A stretch of 64,000 nucleotides of DNA from Ornithinibacillus caprae (lineage in GTDB: Bacteria > Bacillota > Bacilli > Bacillales > Amphibacillaceae): contig NZ_WOCA01000003.1 in NCBI RefSeq assembly GCF_009728145.1, positions 62,001-126,000 on the forward strand, written 5' to 3'. The notes beneath the pieces were generated by a model. The model worked only from the letters and a program-made list of their open reading frames with translations. It ran no database searches and had not been told where the DNA came from. Shown in pieces: positions 44,840 to 54,070 of the stretch (within the stretch, counting starts at the first letter, position 1; each line of letters opens with the position of its first letter). Both the position numbers and the translations under genes were made by a program.

Positions 44840-45119
44840 AATTGTATCCTGGTGGACTTCGGAGTCGACTTTCACACGATTGCCTGGGAAATTAACTTTT
44901 AACATCTTTGTGGTTCAAAAACATTAAAAAGCAACCTTTAGAAAAAACAATAAGTTCTCCGAAACCGGAAGTTATAATAAATAATTCTTCTGGATGTTGC
45001 CATTTAAGATATCCTAGAATAATTGATTCAATGTTACCTCTGACCAATAAGCAGATTGATAAAACGAAAAGTGCGGTAATTTCTTAAAGTTAGATTAATT
45101 CACTATCTCATCGAAAATT
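44840..45119. other. Gene-free gap with possible membrane-protein remnant
   Basis: On the minus strand (about 45086 down to 44898) an open frame reads EITALFVLSICLLVRGNIES then IILGYLKWQHPEELFIITSG, with no start codon. It may be a decayed membrane-protein gene. Nothing else is seen. Confidence 0.35.
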
Positions 45120-45716
45120 CTAATCATTTAATCCCTTTCCATTGAGAATTTTCGGTATATATTTTTCAATCCTTGACTCTCGAGTTTTAGACTGTTTGGC
45201 TTTAGAAAAATAAAGAATATATGCTCTTTGTCGTCCCGGCGTCAAAGCTTCAAATGCAGTTTTCAAGTTAGCGTTATCATCAAACTTATTTAGAAGTTCT
45301 TCAGGGATTTCGTAATCTGTAGTCTTTTTAAATTTCACTTCCAAACCGACTTGTTCCACTTCAATTGCCGCATAAATATAATCCTTCAAAATCATTTCCA
45401 TCTCAACTATTTCTTGTACATTGGAGAACCGAATCTGGCGCTGTGCCTGCGAATTCTCCCCGGGTTTGATTAGAATTCTATTTGGATCTTTTAATAAGGA
45501 ACCTTTGAAAAACATAAGCGCAACGTATTCTTTAAATCCTTGTATTATAACTATATTACTTTTCTGAAACGTGTAACACGGCTTGTTCCACTTCAATTCT
45601 TCGGTCAGTTCACAATCAAGAATGATTTCTCTCAATTTCTCAAATTCATCCTGCCACTTATTGGCTTTACTTAAATATTCATCAACCTTAGGATTCAATC
45701 TACTATTTATCATCAA
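45120..45716 (-). CDS. YdeI/OmdA family protein (DUF1801 plus bacteriocin-protection-like domain)
   Basis: 198 residues: DUF1801 fold about 10-120 (LREIILDCELTEELKWNKPCYTFQ, KEYVALMFFKGSLLKDP) and a C-terminal OmdA-like part (ALTPGRQRAYILYFSKAKQSKTRESRIEKYIPKILNGKG). Function not settled. Confidence 0.88.
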   Translation of the reverse strand: MMINSRLNPKVDEYLSKANKWQDEFEKLREIILDCELTEELKWNKPCYTFQKSNIVIIQGFKEYVALMFFKGSLLKDPNRILIKPGENSQAQRQIRFSNVQEIVEMEMILKDYIYAAIEVEQVGLEVKFKKTTDYEIPEELLNKFDDNANLKTAFEALTPGRQRAYILYFSKAKQSKTRESRIEKYIPKILNGKGLND

Positions 45717-45825
45717 ATATACCCTTTCTTTATTTAAAAATATGTTTTTAATACTATTAGTACTAAGGAAGCAAATTACTCAGTTAATTTTTTGTTAATC
45801 CCTTTACAACTAAAATTCCTCGTTA

Positions 45826-45872
45826 AAAAGATGATCACCTTGTTAAACTATTTAACCCATTAGTTGAAGAAC
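45826..45872 (-). repeat. Half array element (hairpin arm plus left box)
   Basis: AAAAAGATGATCACCTTGTT followed by AAACTATTTAACCCATTAGT and TGAAGAAC. The promoter block and right box are missing. Confidence 0.6.
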
Positions 45873-45971
45873 AATTATTGTATATTCATCACTTGGTTTA
45901 GTCACATCGAAGATGCCTTCTTATTAAAGACAAGCAATCATTTGTTGAATAATTCTATTGGTTATATTCTG

Positions 45972-46373
45972 TTATAATTTCATTATTGCACCAAAATATT
46001 GTGAAGCAGTAGTAAAAGAAATAAATGCACATAATTCGCTTATTTCATCTTCAGTGAAACATTCTCTCAAAACATCAAAAGTTGAATCAGCTATATCTCC
46101 CTTTTGTTTTAAGAAAACTTCTGCAAATCCTACTGCAATAGATGTTTTTTCATCAAACTTACCTGTATCTGGTTTTCCTTTGGCTTTACAATATTCACAT
46201 CCGTTACTTTGAGCTAATGTTCTTCTTACTTGTTCCTTTAAATTAGATTTTAGTATCCCATTTTTCTCTAACACATCACCTAACTGACTCCACCCTTCCA
46301 TTACATCCTTATTATGCCCCAATAATCTTTGAAAAGGTGTTTCCCCATAATTAGATTCAACAATTCTTGCCAT
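45972..46373 (-). CDS. Carboxymuconolactone decarboxylase / AhpD-like protein
   Basis: 133 residues; all-helical with redox motif CEYCKAKGK (about 59-67) and downstream SIAVGFAEVF. Alkylhydroperoxidase-like activity possible. Divergent from an Lrp gene; a 45-bp inverted repeat lies in its leader. Confidence 0.85.
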   Translation of the reverse strand: MARIVESNYGETPFQRLLGHNKDVMEGWSQLGDVLEKNGILKSNLKEQVRRTLAQSNGCEYCKAKGKPDTGKFDEKTSIAVGFAEVFLKQKGDIADSTFDVLRECFTEDEISELCAFISFTTASQYFGAIMKL

Positions 46374-46384
46374 ATAAGTCCCTC

Positions 46385-46429
46385 CTTGTTATATTTTATA
46401 TGTGAATTAATTATATAAAATATAACAAG
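46385..46429. promoter_or_regulatory. Perfect 17-bp inverted repeat in the AhpD/Lrp divergent region
   Basis: CTTGTTATATTTTATAT and ATATAAAATATAACAAG, exact complements with an 11-base spacer. The left arm includes the first base of the AhpD ribosome site AAGGAGG. Size fits a two-site operator or a leader hairpin. It probably contains the promoter -10 elements. Confidence 0.6.
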
Positions 46430-46507
46430 TAATTAACATTAAATTTGCAACGATAATCAAATAAATAATTTCAAAAATCAACAATTAAAGATAGGAAAAC
46501 TTTAAAA

Positions 46508-46951
46508 ATGAAAATAGATGATATTGACAAAAAGATTATAGATGAACTACATAATAACAGTCGTTTATCAATGAGCGAGCTTGGGCGAAGGGTGAATCTG
46601 TCCTCACCATCCGTAACGGAACGAGTGAGGCGAATGGAATCATTTGGCATTATAAAAAAATATACTATAGAAGTTGATTATGAGAAATTAGGTTTACCAA
46701 TCCAGTGCATTATTGAAGCAACTGTTAAAAATGGTGACTATAAGTCTTTTAAAAATTATATAGAGAAGCTTCCAAACGTAGAATTTTGTTATCGAATAGC
46801 AGGAAATGCTTGTTATATGATTAAAATGCAATTTGAAACTTTCACTAATGTAGAAAAATTCATCGATGAAGTAAGCCAAATTGCACAAACTGCAACATAT
46901 TTTATTTTTTCACAAGTACCGACAAAATTTAATAAGAATAGAAATAGGTGA
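46508..46951 (+). CDS. Lrp/AsnC family transcriptional regulator
   Basis: 147 residues; AsnC HTH (IDDIDKKIIDELHNNSRLSMSELGRRVNLSSPSVTERVRRME) and RAM ligand domain (about 70-140). Divergent from the AhpD-like gene and so a candidate to bind the 17-bp inverted repeat. Confidence 0.9.
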   Translation: MKIDDIDKKIIDELHNNSRLSMSELGRRVNLSSPSVTERVRRMESFGIIKKYTIEVDYEKLGLPIQCIIEATVKNGDYKSFKNYIEKLPNVEFCYRIAGNACYMIKMQFETFTNVEKFIDEVSQIAQTATYFIFSQVPTKFNKNRNR

Positions 46952-47223
46952 TCATTCCTAATAATCACCTTTATCAACTAAGTCTCTGTTTAATAAACTA
47001 GATTTATGGATATTATATATTCAATTCTTCATAGTCAACTACATAAATTTAGTTTTGTTGAAATTGTTTGTTGATATACCTGATCGTGCTCAACAATATC
47101 GTTAATGGGATTATAGCTTTAATAAGCTCTACAATTTACATGGGTGAATTTCAAAAAAAAAACAACCACCAATTATTAATCGTATTAACTTATTGTGCAT
47201 TCGGCTACATATATTTAAGTAAA

Positions 47224-47700
47224 CTAATTTTTATACAAATTTGTTTTGTAGTATTCACGTAATTCAAGTGCATTATCTTCCCATTCTACTGTATGACCAT
47301 AGATTAATTGACCAAGGACATCCAAGCATCTATGCCATCCTGCCGCTATATATATCGCCATTGTTTGATCATCAAACGTATGACTAAATGTCAAGGTACA
47401 TCCTTGATCCGCTACATGTATTCTTATCTCTAACAAATCATCAATTTCCTGAAAACAAAAGAAATATGGAGGAATTAATTCGGTAATAACTGCCTCATAG
47501 ACTGACCCTTCACCATCATCGAACATTATCTTTCCTCCAACACTAAGATCCATATCTCCAGTTGCAAATGGATACCACTGAGTAAAGTAATCAGGATCCG
47601 TTATAAAACGAAATACTTTTTCAGGACTAAATGGATATTTACGTTCAAAAACCAAAGCGTATCTTCCATCTCTTTCATGGAGACTGCCATAGTTACTCAT
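47224..47700 (-). CDS. SRPBCC domain protein
   Basis: 158 residues; FERKYPFSPEKVFRFITDPDYFTQWYPFATGDMDLSVGGKIMF is the AHSA1/SRPBCC opening, and TMAIYIAAGWHRCLDVLGQLI the C-terminal helix. Ligand unknown. GGGGG before the ATG. Confidence 0.85.
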   Translation of the reverse strand: MSNYGSLHERDGRYALVFERKYPFSPEKVFRFITDPDYFTQWYPFATGDMDLSVGGKIMFDDGEGSVYEAVITELIPPYFFCFQEIDDLLEIRIHVADQGCTLTFSHTFDDQTMAIYIAAGWHRCLDVLGQLIYGHTVEWEDNALELREYYKTNLYKN

Positions 47701-47770
47701 AAATGTTACCCCCTTTTTTCGAATGAATTATAATTTCCAATACTTACACATAGTTAAATATTTTATTGAA

Positions 47771-47938
47771 TCAAAGGATTTTTGCAAAGGCAAACCATCT
47801 ATCGAGTTTTGAATCCTCGGTTGCAAAAGGAATGATTAAGACTTTATCTTCTGCTCCTACCTGATGTGAAAAATAATTCATTACATTATCAAGTTCCCCG
47901 GTTAAAGGAATTCCTCCCCCAATAAAACACAGTCTCAT
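47771..47938 (-). pseudogene. N-terminal remnant of an S51-like peptidase gene
   Basis: ATG with AAGGAG; MRLCFIGGGIPLTGELDNVM then VLIIPFATEDSKLDRWFAFA and stop after 55 codons. The GGG-P motif and VLIIPFAT strand match the start of peptidase S51/Type-1 GAT-like proteins (about 200 residues). The catalytic Ser-containing part is gone. Confidence 0.6.
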
Positions 47939-48014
47939 TAATGTTTCTCCTTGTTATGTATTTACTAATTTATCTCGTAATTATATTAACAACGAGTTAG
48001 CCGAAAAAGAGTAA

Positions 48015-48386
48015 TTAATTACTGCTTAAATGTTCGTGGATTAATTTCCATTTTTGATCATGATCTTTTATAAAAACATTTGTAGCTCGTCCACTTCCAG
48101 ATACAAAGCTTTCATTATAATACCCCTCATAGTGATATGTATAAATACAAGTTGCACTATTTTCATCAACTACTAACCATTGTATATCTGAGACTGAATA
48201 GACTTCTTCCTTGATAATGTTCCAAGAGTTCTCCAAATAATTATGAATCTCTTCTACTGATGTACAAGTTTTATCGGAAAACCAATAGACTGCATTGGGG
48301 TGTAATAACTGTTTCACATTCTCAAAATGATGCGTGTTTGTAGACTTGATATATTCTTCTAAAACATTTCTATAACTCATTTGCAT
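48015..48386 (-). CDS. SnoaL/DUF4440-like (NTF2-fold) protein
   Basis: 123 residues; NTF2 cone fold: VLEEYIKSTNTHHFENVKQLLHPNAVYWFSD, then IYTYHYEGYYNESFVSGSGRATNVFIKDHDQKWKLIHEHLS. Such proteins bind small molecules or act as enzymes; unknown here. Confidence 0.82.
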   Translation of the reverse strand: MQMSYRNVLEEYIKSTNTHHFENVKQLLHPNAVYWFSDKTCTSVEEIHNYLENSWNIIKEEVYSVSDIQWLVVDENSATCIYTYHYEGYYNESFVSGSGRATNVFIKDHDQKWKLIHEHLSSN

Positions 48387-48493
48387 TCCTCACTTAAATT
48401 CCATTTAAATCCTTTATATATTTAAAATCTTCATGAACTACCGACCAGATAGTTTAATAACTTCTACAAAAAGAGTGATTAATCCTTCTTGAA

Positions 48494-48832
48494 TTAACAC
48501 ACACGTCTGTTTAAGTAGCGATAAAAACCAATAATTAAAAAAGTGAAAGCAACTAATTCAAGTATATTAGGAATTATTGAAAACAAAACCACTAACTCTG
48601 CAGTAGTCATATCAAACCATAAATTTTTATTCTCATCCCCTAGCCAGTCTATATAACGTCCTACTAAAGGAGGAGCTACAAATGAATAAATTTTATGAAT
48701 TAAGATCAATAGAAAAAAATAAATGCCTGCTTTAAACGAATAAATTTTACAAAACCACAAGCCAATTATAAGTAAAACAAAAACTAAAATAGAGATTATT
48801 ATTTCAGTAATTCCACCTATACTACCTATCAA
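48494..48832 (-). CDS. Three-helix membrane protein
   Basis: 112 residues, hydrophobic segments about 8-26, 33-50 and 80-105. TTG start with GGGGGG upstream. Unrecognised. Array right boxes lie on both sides (about 48434 and 48889). Confidence 0.6.
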   Translation of the reverse strand: MIGSIGGITEIIISILVFVLLIIGLWFCKIYSFKAGIYFFLLILIHKIYSFVAPPLVGRYIDWLGDENKNLWFDMTTAELVVLFSIIPNILELVAFTFLIIGFYRYLNRRVC

Positions 48833-48888
48833 AATATCCCCCCTAGCCGATATCTTCTTTAGTAAATTCCTTTAATACTATATCCCTT

Positions 48889-48918
48889 ATTAAACAATTG
48901 CCCTGATAGTTGAAGAAA
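48889..48918 (-). repeat. Array box near the membrane-protein gene
   Basis: AACAATTGCCCTGATAGTTG then AAGAAAC on the plus strand, a right-box match upstream of the 48494-48832 gene. A second degenerate one (CCGACCAGATAGTTTAATAA) is at 48436-48456. Confidence 0.5.
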
Positions 48919-49056
48919 CTATGATTTTTCTTTAAAGGCAATAACTATGAACAATATACCGGTTACTAAAAATAACGAAGTAAAGATGTTATCAAAAAAT
49001 GAATTACCTAGATAAGTCAGGTATGAACTCGCATTTATATGTGCAAGCCAAACTTC

Positions 49057-49386
49057 TTAGGCATTCTCTTCTCTTGCTATTTTTTTATTATCTTGGTGAA
49101 TACTTTTCATCCCTTCAAAGAACTTAAACTTTTTACGGCAATATTTTGATAATTCTCCACTATAAGACATTAGATGTTCTAAATAATACTTCGAAAAGTT
49201 TAATCTATTTAACATTTCCTGTTCTTCTTCTGTAATAGAACCATGACCTGGAATATGAAAATTAATATTATGGTTATGTAATATATAATCCGCTTTTTTC
49301 ATAGTATCAAGATAATCATTGTAGCTACTAAAAATAAAAGGAAATTCGACATTGGACAGGTAATCTCCCGAAAGAAATATACCCAA
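49057..49386 (-). pseudogene. C-terminal remnant of a metallo-beta-lactamase-fold hydrolase
   Basis: 109 residues beginning MGIFLSGDYLSNVEFPFIFS, the fifth MBL motif (SGDYLS), and including HIPGHGSITEEEQEMLNRL (last MBL motif). The HxHxDH motif that should precede is missing, so two thirds of the gene was lost. No ribosome site; array element immediately upstream. Confidence 0.75.
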
Positions 49387-49446
49387 AGGTTCAAATTAAC
49401 TCTTCCTTTTCTACTTTTTTAGGCAAAATTAATAGATTTTTATACA

Positions 49447-49574
49447 ATGCTACCTGGTTGATTCAATTTCTCTACATCAATACTAACATAATATTCTAAA
49501 GATATTATTAAATAATAAAATAAGACGATCGATTGATGACCGTCCTAATTAATTATTACAACCGTTCGACAACG
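49447..49574 (-). repeat. Composite array element, full copy (128 bp)
   Basis: Right box TGCTACCTGGTTGATTCAAT, promoter block CAATACTAACATAATATTCT (49478-49497), hairpin AAGACGATCGATTGATGACCGTCCT (stem GACGATC/GACCGTC region), left box ATTATTACAACCGTTCGACA. Confidence 0.8.
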
Positions 49575-49647
49575 TTAATATCTTGATGTAATTCTTAAAT
49601 AATAACCATCTGGATCAATACTTTCAACGAACAATTTCAGTCTTACA
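49575..49647 (-). pseudogene. C-terminal VOC-gene remnant
   Basis: Open frame FVESIDPDGYYLRITSRY ending at TAA 49575, the C-terminal DPDGYYLRI region of a VOC protein. It lies directly against the left box, with nothing of the N-terminal part. Confidence 0.6.
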
Positions 49648-49773
49648 TTCATTATTGTTTTTTCATTGAATTAGGTCTCCATAATTTTGGTTACGTACAC
49701 TGCTAGAAGAAACGTCTCTAATCAGAATATTTAACTTCATGTCTTCAATTTTTTTAGGAAAATGAGTATCCAA

Positions 49774-50592
49774 TTAATGACTGCCAAGATGCTTTTCAAA
49801 CCAATTGCAGACTTTTAGTTTCATCCTATAAGCAAATTGGTGATCAGCAAAAGGCATCCAAAGTTGAAGATTCTCAGGGTGTTCAGCGTACAATGGTAGC
49901 AACTTTTTATAGAGTTCTAACGAGTAAATGAATAGTGAATCAGTATCTTGATCACCATTGATAATTAGTAATGGTTTGGGTGAAAAATTACTCATCTTTT
50001 CATATGGATCTATCCTTTGGAAGTACTCTGTTCTTTTGGCAATTTCTTTCTCTGCATTCTGAATCTGTTCACTCCATTGTTTATAAGTACCAGTTGATAG
50101 AATGCTATCTTTCCATGCTTTAGTAAAAGCTGGCTTTCCTGCTATTGGAACTGCAACCTTAATATTAGGGTTATTAGCAGCGATATAAAACGATGCATAC
50201 CCCCCCATGGAAAAACCTGTTATTCCTATTTTACTCGAGTCAATCTCATTTCTACTTTTATAATATTCAATGAGACTTTGTATATCTATTGCAGACTGTT
50301 CAATTATTTCATGCATGTGAACATAAGTATCGAGACCTGTATTTGGTGGAAATACTTCAGAAAACTTGTTATTTTCGTTCCTCGTTTCCCTTTTACCATG
50401 TTCTTTACAATCCATACTAACGTAATAAAATCCTTTTTTTGCAAGCATATATCCAAAATCTATAGCTTGTTCACGATCTCCTCCATATCCATGTAGATAA
50501 AAGATTAACGGGTATTTATTTAATTCACTTTGATAAATACTTAAAATCGGTATGTCATTCACCAAGCTATCTTCGATTATTATTTTAGTCAT
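49774..50592 (-). CDS. Alpha/beta hydrolase (dienelactone-hydrolase / acyl-peptidase-like)
   Basis: 272 residues; oxyanion LHGYGGDREQAI, nucleophile GFSMGGYASF, acid NGDQDTDSL and His in FADHQFAY. Cytosolic esterase or peptidase. The ATG with GAGGTG upstream is preferred over 50601. Confidence 0.86.
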   Translation of the reverse strand: MTKIIIEDSLVNDIPILSIYQSELNKYPLIFYLHGYGGDREQAIDFGYMLAKKGFYYVSMDCKEHGKRETRNENNKFSEVFPPNTGLDTYVHMHEIIEQSAIDIQSLIEYYKSRNEIDSSKIGITGFSMGGYASFYIAANNPNIKVAVPIAGKPAFTKAWKDSILSTGTYKQWSEQIQNAEKEIAKRTEYFQRIDPYEKMSNFSPKPLLIINGDQDTDSLFIYSLELYKKLLPLYAEHPENLQLWMPFADHQFAYRMKLKVCNWFEKHLGSH

Positions 50593-50753
50593 AAGTGACA
50601 CCTCTCTTATTAATAACTCTATTTACCACCTAAGAAAATATTATCCATTTTAACTTACTCCTTTCTCGCAAAAAAATAAAAGGTTGTTTAAAACAGAATT
50701 CATAACGGTCCAAGGTCATCTGTTAAACTGATAAATTATCAGTTCTATCTTTT

Positions 50754-51224
50754 TTATCTATTTTGACTATTAATTAATAATTTCTCCCACTCTTCAAATG
50801 ATAACTTTTCAGAAATATGTTTTAATTGATCAGGAACATCAATATAGCTCATCAATTCTAGACTATTGCCATCTGGGTCTCGAAAATAAACTGAGGCATT
50901 TCCCTGATGCGGTCTTATAAACGGCTCAACCGAAGTTCTACTACCAAAAGGGACAGCTTTAATTTCTAAGGATTCTAGCCATTCAATTGATTTCTTTAAA
51001 TCCTCATAAGAAACTCGAAAAGCAATATGTCTCAATGATGGATGATAAGTAGTTTGGTACTCCATTCCTTCCCACAATCCTAGCCAACTTTTCCCCTCTT
51101 CTAACCAAAAAAAAGCTGTCTCTTCATCACGCCAAGCAAACTTTAAACCTAAACTTTGGTAAAATTTAATCGAAATTTCTAAATTTTCTACAGGTAAATG
51201 TGCTTCATATAATCCATTTATCAC
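50754..51224 (-). CDS. VOC family protein (glyoxalase/FosB-like)
   Basis: 156 residues; INGLYEAHLPVENLEISIKFYQSLGL opening with ligand H9, LRHIAFRVSYEDL, YFRDPDGNSLELMSY with the final Glu ligand. 18 bases downstream of a two-domain VOC gene. Confidence 0.85.
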   Translation of the reverse strand: MINGLYEAHLPVENLEISIKFYQSLGLKFAWRDEETAFFWLEEGKSWLGLWEGMEYQTTYHPSLRHIAFRVSYEDLKKSIEWLESLEIKAVPFGSRTSVEPFIRPHQGNASVYFRDPDGNSLELMSYIDVPDQLKHISEKLSFEEWEKLLINSQNR

Positions 51225-51242
51225 TACTACCTCTCCTTTATA

Positions 51243-51938
51243 TTAACGATTATTAATGACTTTATCTTTACAAGATGCTTCTACTTTTATTTTATAAGGA
51301 TGATTCGGTACATTAATGAGCATCGTTTTCTCTCCATTAATTGTTACATTGATTTTTGAAATAACGGGGTTTTTATTTCCCATAAACCATTTTCGGTTTT
51401 TATTGACAACGATAAATAATCCATGATCATCACCCAATGCTTTAAACTGTTCAAAATCACGAAATACAGGAATATGAAGGTCATTTAATAGCGCTTTGAA
51501 ATTCTCCGGACTATCTACTGGAAAACCAATTTCACTTACACTTAAAATTGAAGCCCCACTAAACTCTTCATCGCTAAATTGATTAAGCCTTTCTTTTTCG
51601 ATTAGTTCCACAATATTCCCTGATGGATCAAAAAAGTAAAATGCCTTTGCGTCCCATGGACTGGGAAAATGAATAATTTCTTCTCCATCCTCTGTTAATA
51701 TTTCAGTCCGCTCCGACAACCAATTCTTTGCTTCCATCAGTTTTTCGTTCGGGATATTAAAAGCAAAATGATAAAAAGAATCTTCCTCGCTACTCACAAA
51801 TATAAGTTTTGAATTACCAATCTTTAATGTAAATGACTGCTCATTTTCTATAAACAATGGGATGCTTAGTTTTTCAACGTAAAATCTTTTCATTTCTTGT
51901 AATTTAGATGTTAGTAATGACAATTCCTTTATTTCCAT
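51243..51938 (-). CDS. Two-domain VOC family protein
   Basis: 231 residues; an N-terminal VOC unit (ELSLLTSKLQEMKRFYVEKLSIPLF to FYFFDPSGNIVELIE) and a diverged C-terminal unit (ASILSVSEIGFPVDSPENFKAL). Catechol-dioxygenase-like fold; metal ligands of the first unit partly retained. Same operon as the gene at 50754. Confidence 0.8.
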   Translation of the reverse strand: MEIKELSLLTSKLQEMKRFYVEKLSIPLFIENEQSFTLKIGNSKLIFVSSEEDSFYHFAFNIPNEKLMEAKNWLSERTEILTEDGEEIIHFPSPWDAKAFYFFDPSGNIVELIEKERLNQFSDEEFSGASILSVSEIGFPVDSPENFKALLNDLHIPVFRDFEQFKALGDDHGLFIVVNKNRKWFMGNKNPVISKINVTINGEKTMLINVPNHPYKIKVEASCKDKVINNR

Positions 51939-52045
51939 ACGAATTCCTCCATTTTTTTCTTATCCCTTTTCTAAATTTTACTAAACAACTGATAATTATA
52001 AAAATACTAATTTCCTTTCTTTATTGATAAGTTTTTCTTATATAG

Positions 52046-52160
52046 TAAAACTGTTAGCACAACCTTTACTTCGATACTAACAAAGAGCTCAAAAAGTATT
52101 TTTACAAAAAAAGATGATCATGATGATCACCTTCTTTAACAACCGCACACTTCAGTACAA
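52046..52160 (-). repeat. Composite array element, full copy with mutated promoter block (115 bp)
   Basis: Right box ACTGTTAGCACAACCTTTAC, block TCGATACTAACAAAGAGCTC (GAATAT lost), hairpin AAAGATGATCA/TGATCACCTT, left box AACAACCGCACACTTCAGTA. Confidence 0.72.
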
Positions 52161-52255
52161 CAAAAAAAGTTAATAAAACTAATATTTAATTCTTTCTAAA
52201 ATGATAATTTTCAAGTTAAACTCTTGCACCCTCTATTATTCATAGTAAGATATAT

Positions 52256-53311
52256 TTATATTTTAGAAACATTTGACATAATTGTTGGTACTAGATAATT
52301 AGCATCCAAACTTACTCCACATATTAACCCTGAACCTCGTTGATATTGCCAAGGTAATCCTATAAAATATAGGCCATTAACTTTGGTTATACCCCTTTTA
52401 TGTATTGGTTTTCCATCATCAGAAATAACTCCCTCTATATTAATCCACTCGTATGAAGGAATGAAACCAGTGGACCATATAATACTTTCGAATTTCTTTC
52501 GGGTGTTATCTTCAAAACAAACTTCTGTATCACTGACCTGTATAACTTTAGGTCTAACATCAACTATTTTATTTTTAATAAGTTTTTTTAATTCTTTTCC
52601 GAAAATCGGGTCATTCTGTTTTTGAAACCATTTACCTTTTAGCGTATCTTCACCTGCATAAAGCAACCCTAATATTTTCAGCCAACTAAATATACTTCTT
52701 CCAAGGAATGTTAAAGGTAGAAATTTGAATTTATGACCAACCGCTATTGTAACATTTTTATCCTTTGCTAATTCCACTGCAATTTGTGCTCCAGAATTAC
52801 CACCACCAACAACTAATATATCACTCCCTGGAACTTCCCTCGGCGAATGATATTCAGAAGAGTGAAGCTGAAAAGTACCCGCTTCCCTTTTAATTACATT
52901 AGGTATATAAGGTTTTTGAAAAGCCCCAGTTGCTATTATCACTTGTTGGGCATTGATCTTCCCGTTGCTAGTTTCCAAGAGGAATGTATCATCTAACTGT
53001 TTATGTATTTTAACTACGTTAGTTTTAAGCATTATTGGTAGGTCAAAGTGCTTAACATAGTTATCCAAATAATCCGCAACATCATCTTTCGTTGGAAACT
53101 CTTTCAATAAACCTTTCATCTTCAATCCAGGTAAACTACTATATCTACGTGGAGTAAATAAAACCAAAGAATCATATCTTTTTCTCCAAGAATCGCCTAC
53201 GCGATCATTTTTATCCAATATAACAAATGGAATATTTTCCTTTTTTAGGTAATATCCCATTGCTATACCTGCTTGACCTCCTCCAATAATAACAACTTTA
53301 TAATTTATCAT
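52256..53311 (-). CDS. Flavin-containing monooxygenase-like FAD/NADPH oxidoreductase
   Basis: 351 residues; FAD motif IIGGGQAGIAMGYYL (8-22), NADPH motif VVGGGNSGAQIAVEL, FMO-like GDSWRKRYDSLVLFTPRRYSSLPG, and IWSTGFIPSYEWI near residue 280. Oxygenates N- or S-containing small molecules in relatives (CzcO-type). The ATG follows GAGGAG by eight bases. Confidence 0.88.
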   Translation of the reverse strand: MINYKVVIIGGGQAGIAMGYYLKKENIPFVILDKNDRVGDSWRKRYDSLVLFTPRRYSSLPGLKMKGLLKEFPTKDDVADYLDNYVKHFDLPIMLKTNVVKIHKQLDDTFLLETSNGKINAQQVIIATGAFQKPYIPNVIKREAGTFQLHSSEYHSPREVPGSDILVVGGGNSGAQIAVELAKDKNVTIAVGHKFKFLPLTFLGRSIFSWLKILGLLYAGEDTLKGKWFQKQNDPIFGKELKKLIKNKIVDVRPKVIQVSDTEVCFEDNTRKKFESIIWSTGFIPSYEWINIEGVISDDGKPIHKRGITKVNGLYFIGLPWQYQRGSGLICGVSLDANYLVPTIMSNVSKI

Positions 53312-53430
53312 TGTTCTCACTCCTCACATACAAATACATTCTAATGTTTGTTTGAATATAATTATATATGGGTACCAGAAAAAGTAAAACATGATTTTTA
53401 AGTATTCTTTCCCGATAAAACTACAATCTG

Positions 53431-53466
53431 AGTCTAATTGAATGATCGCCCCCTTAGCTTAAGAAC
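53431..53466 (-). repeat. Array box beyond the lipoprotein pseudogene
   Basis: AATTGAATGATCGCCCCCTT then AGCTTAAGAAC on the plus strand: hairpin-arm remnant (GATCGCC) plus left box, starting 12 bases past the pseudogene stop. Confidence 0.5.
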
Positions 53467-53477
53467 AGTTGCTAGGG

Positions 53478-53923
53478 TTATTTTACTTCAATGACAAAAG
53501 CATAATAGGAATCCCCGGATGAGTAATTCCCATTTACTGAGTTCCAATTTGCTAAAAAATCATAATAATATATACCTGCCTCACTTGGAACAGTGAGTAC
53601 ACCATCTAAATATTCATCTTTTACCCATTCTTGGTCTATGTCGAGCATTCTTGATACAGAAATACTAGACGGCTTTGGTTCATAAATAAATTGGATTTTA
53701 AATTTTCACCTTTTTGAACTTGGAAAGGTACTTTTCCCTCTAGTATTTCAGGTGGTCCAGTATATTCAACACAACCAGTATTCCAACAATAGGAAGCGCG
53801 TACCACTTCAATACCTTCATCACCAACTGGAATAATTGGTATTGGTGGTGCATCTCCTTCTAGCTCTTTAACTGAGCATCCTGCTGAAAAAGTAACCATC
53901 ACTAAAACTAAAAAACAAAACAA
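53478..53923 (-). pseudogene. Lipoprotein gene with frameshift
   Basis: Signal and lipobox TFSAGCS, then VVRASYCWNTGCVEYTGPPE. After KGENLK a base is missing near 53700; the next frame continues IQFIYEPKPSSISVSRMLDI, AGIYYYDFLANWNSVNGNYS and ends FVIEVK at 53478. A second irregularity in the T-rich start region may hide the true start. Confidence 0.78.
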
Positions 53924-54070
53924 TCATTTTTACACACTTTTAGCCTCAAACTAATCACCCTATAATAAAGAAGATTGTTATCAATAGAATGATTCTTCTT
54001 ACACTAAACTGCTACGTAGCTAAATAACTTCACACATCGCCTTGTTTAAAGTAGTACCATACAAAAATAA

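Noticed and set aside
47068-47262. 64-codon hydrophobic plus-strand ORF after the Lrp gene
   Set aside because: TTG start without ribosome site, overlaps the end of the SRPBCC gene; at most a transporter remnant.
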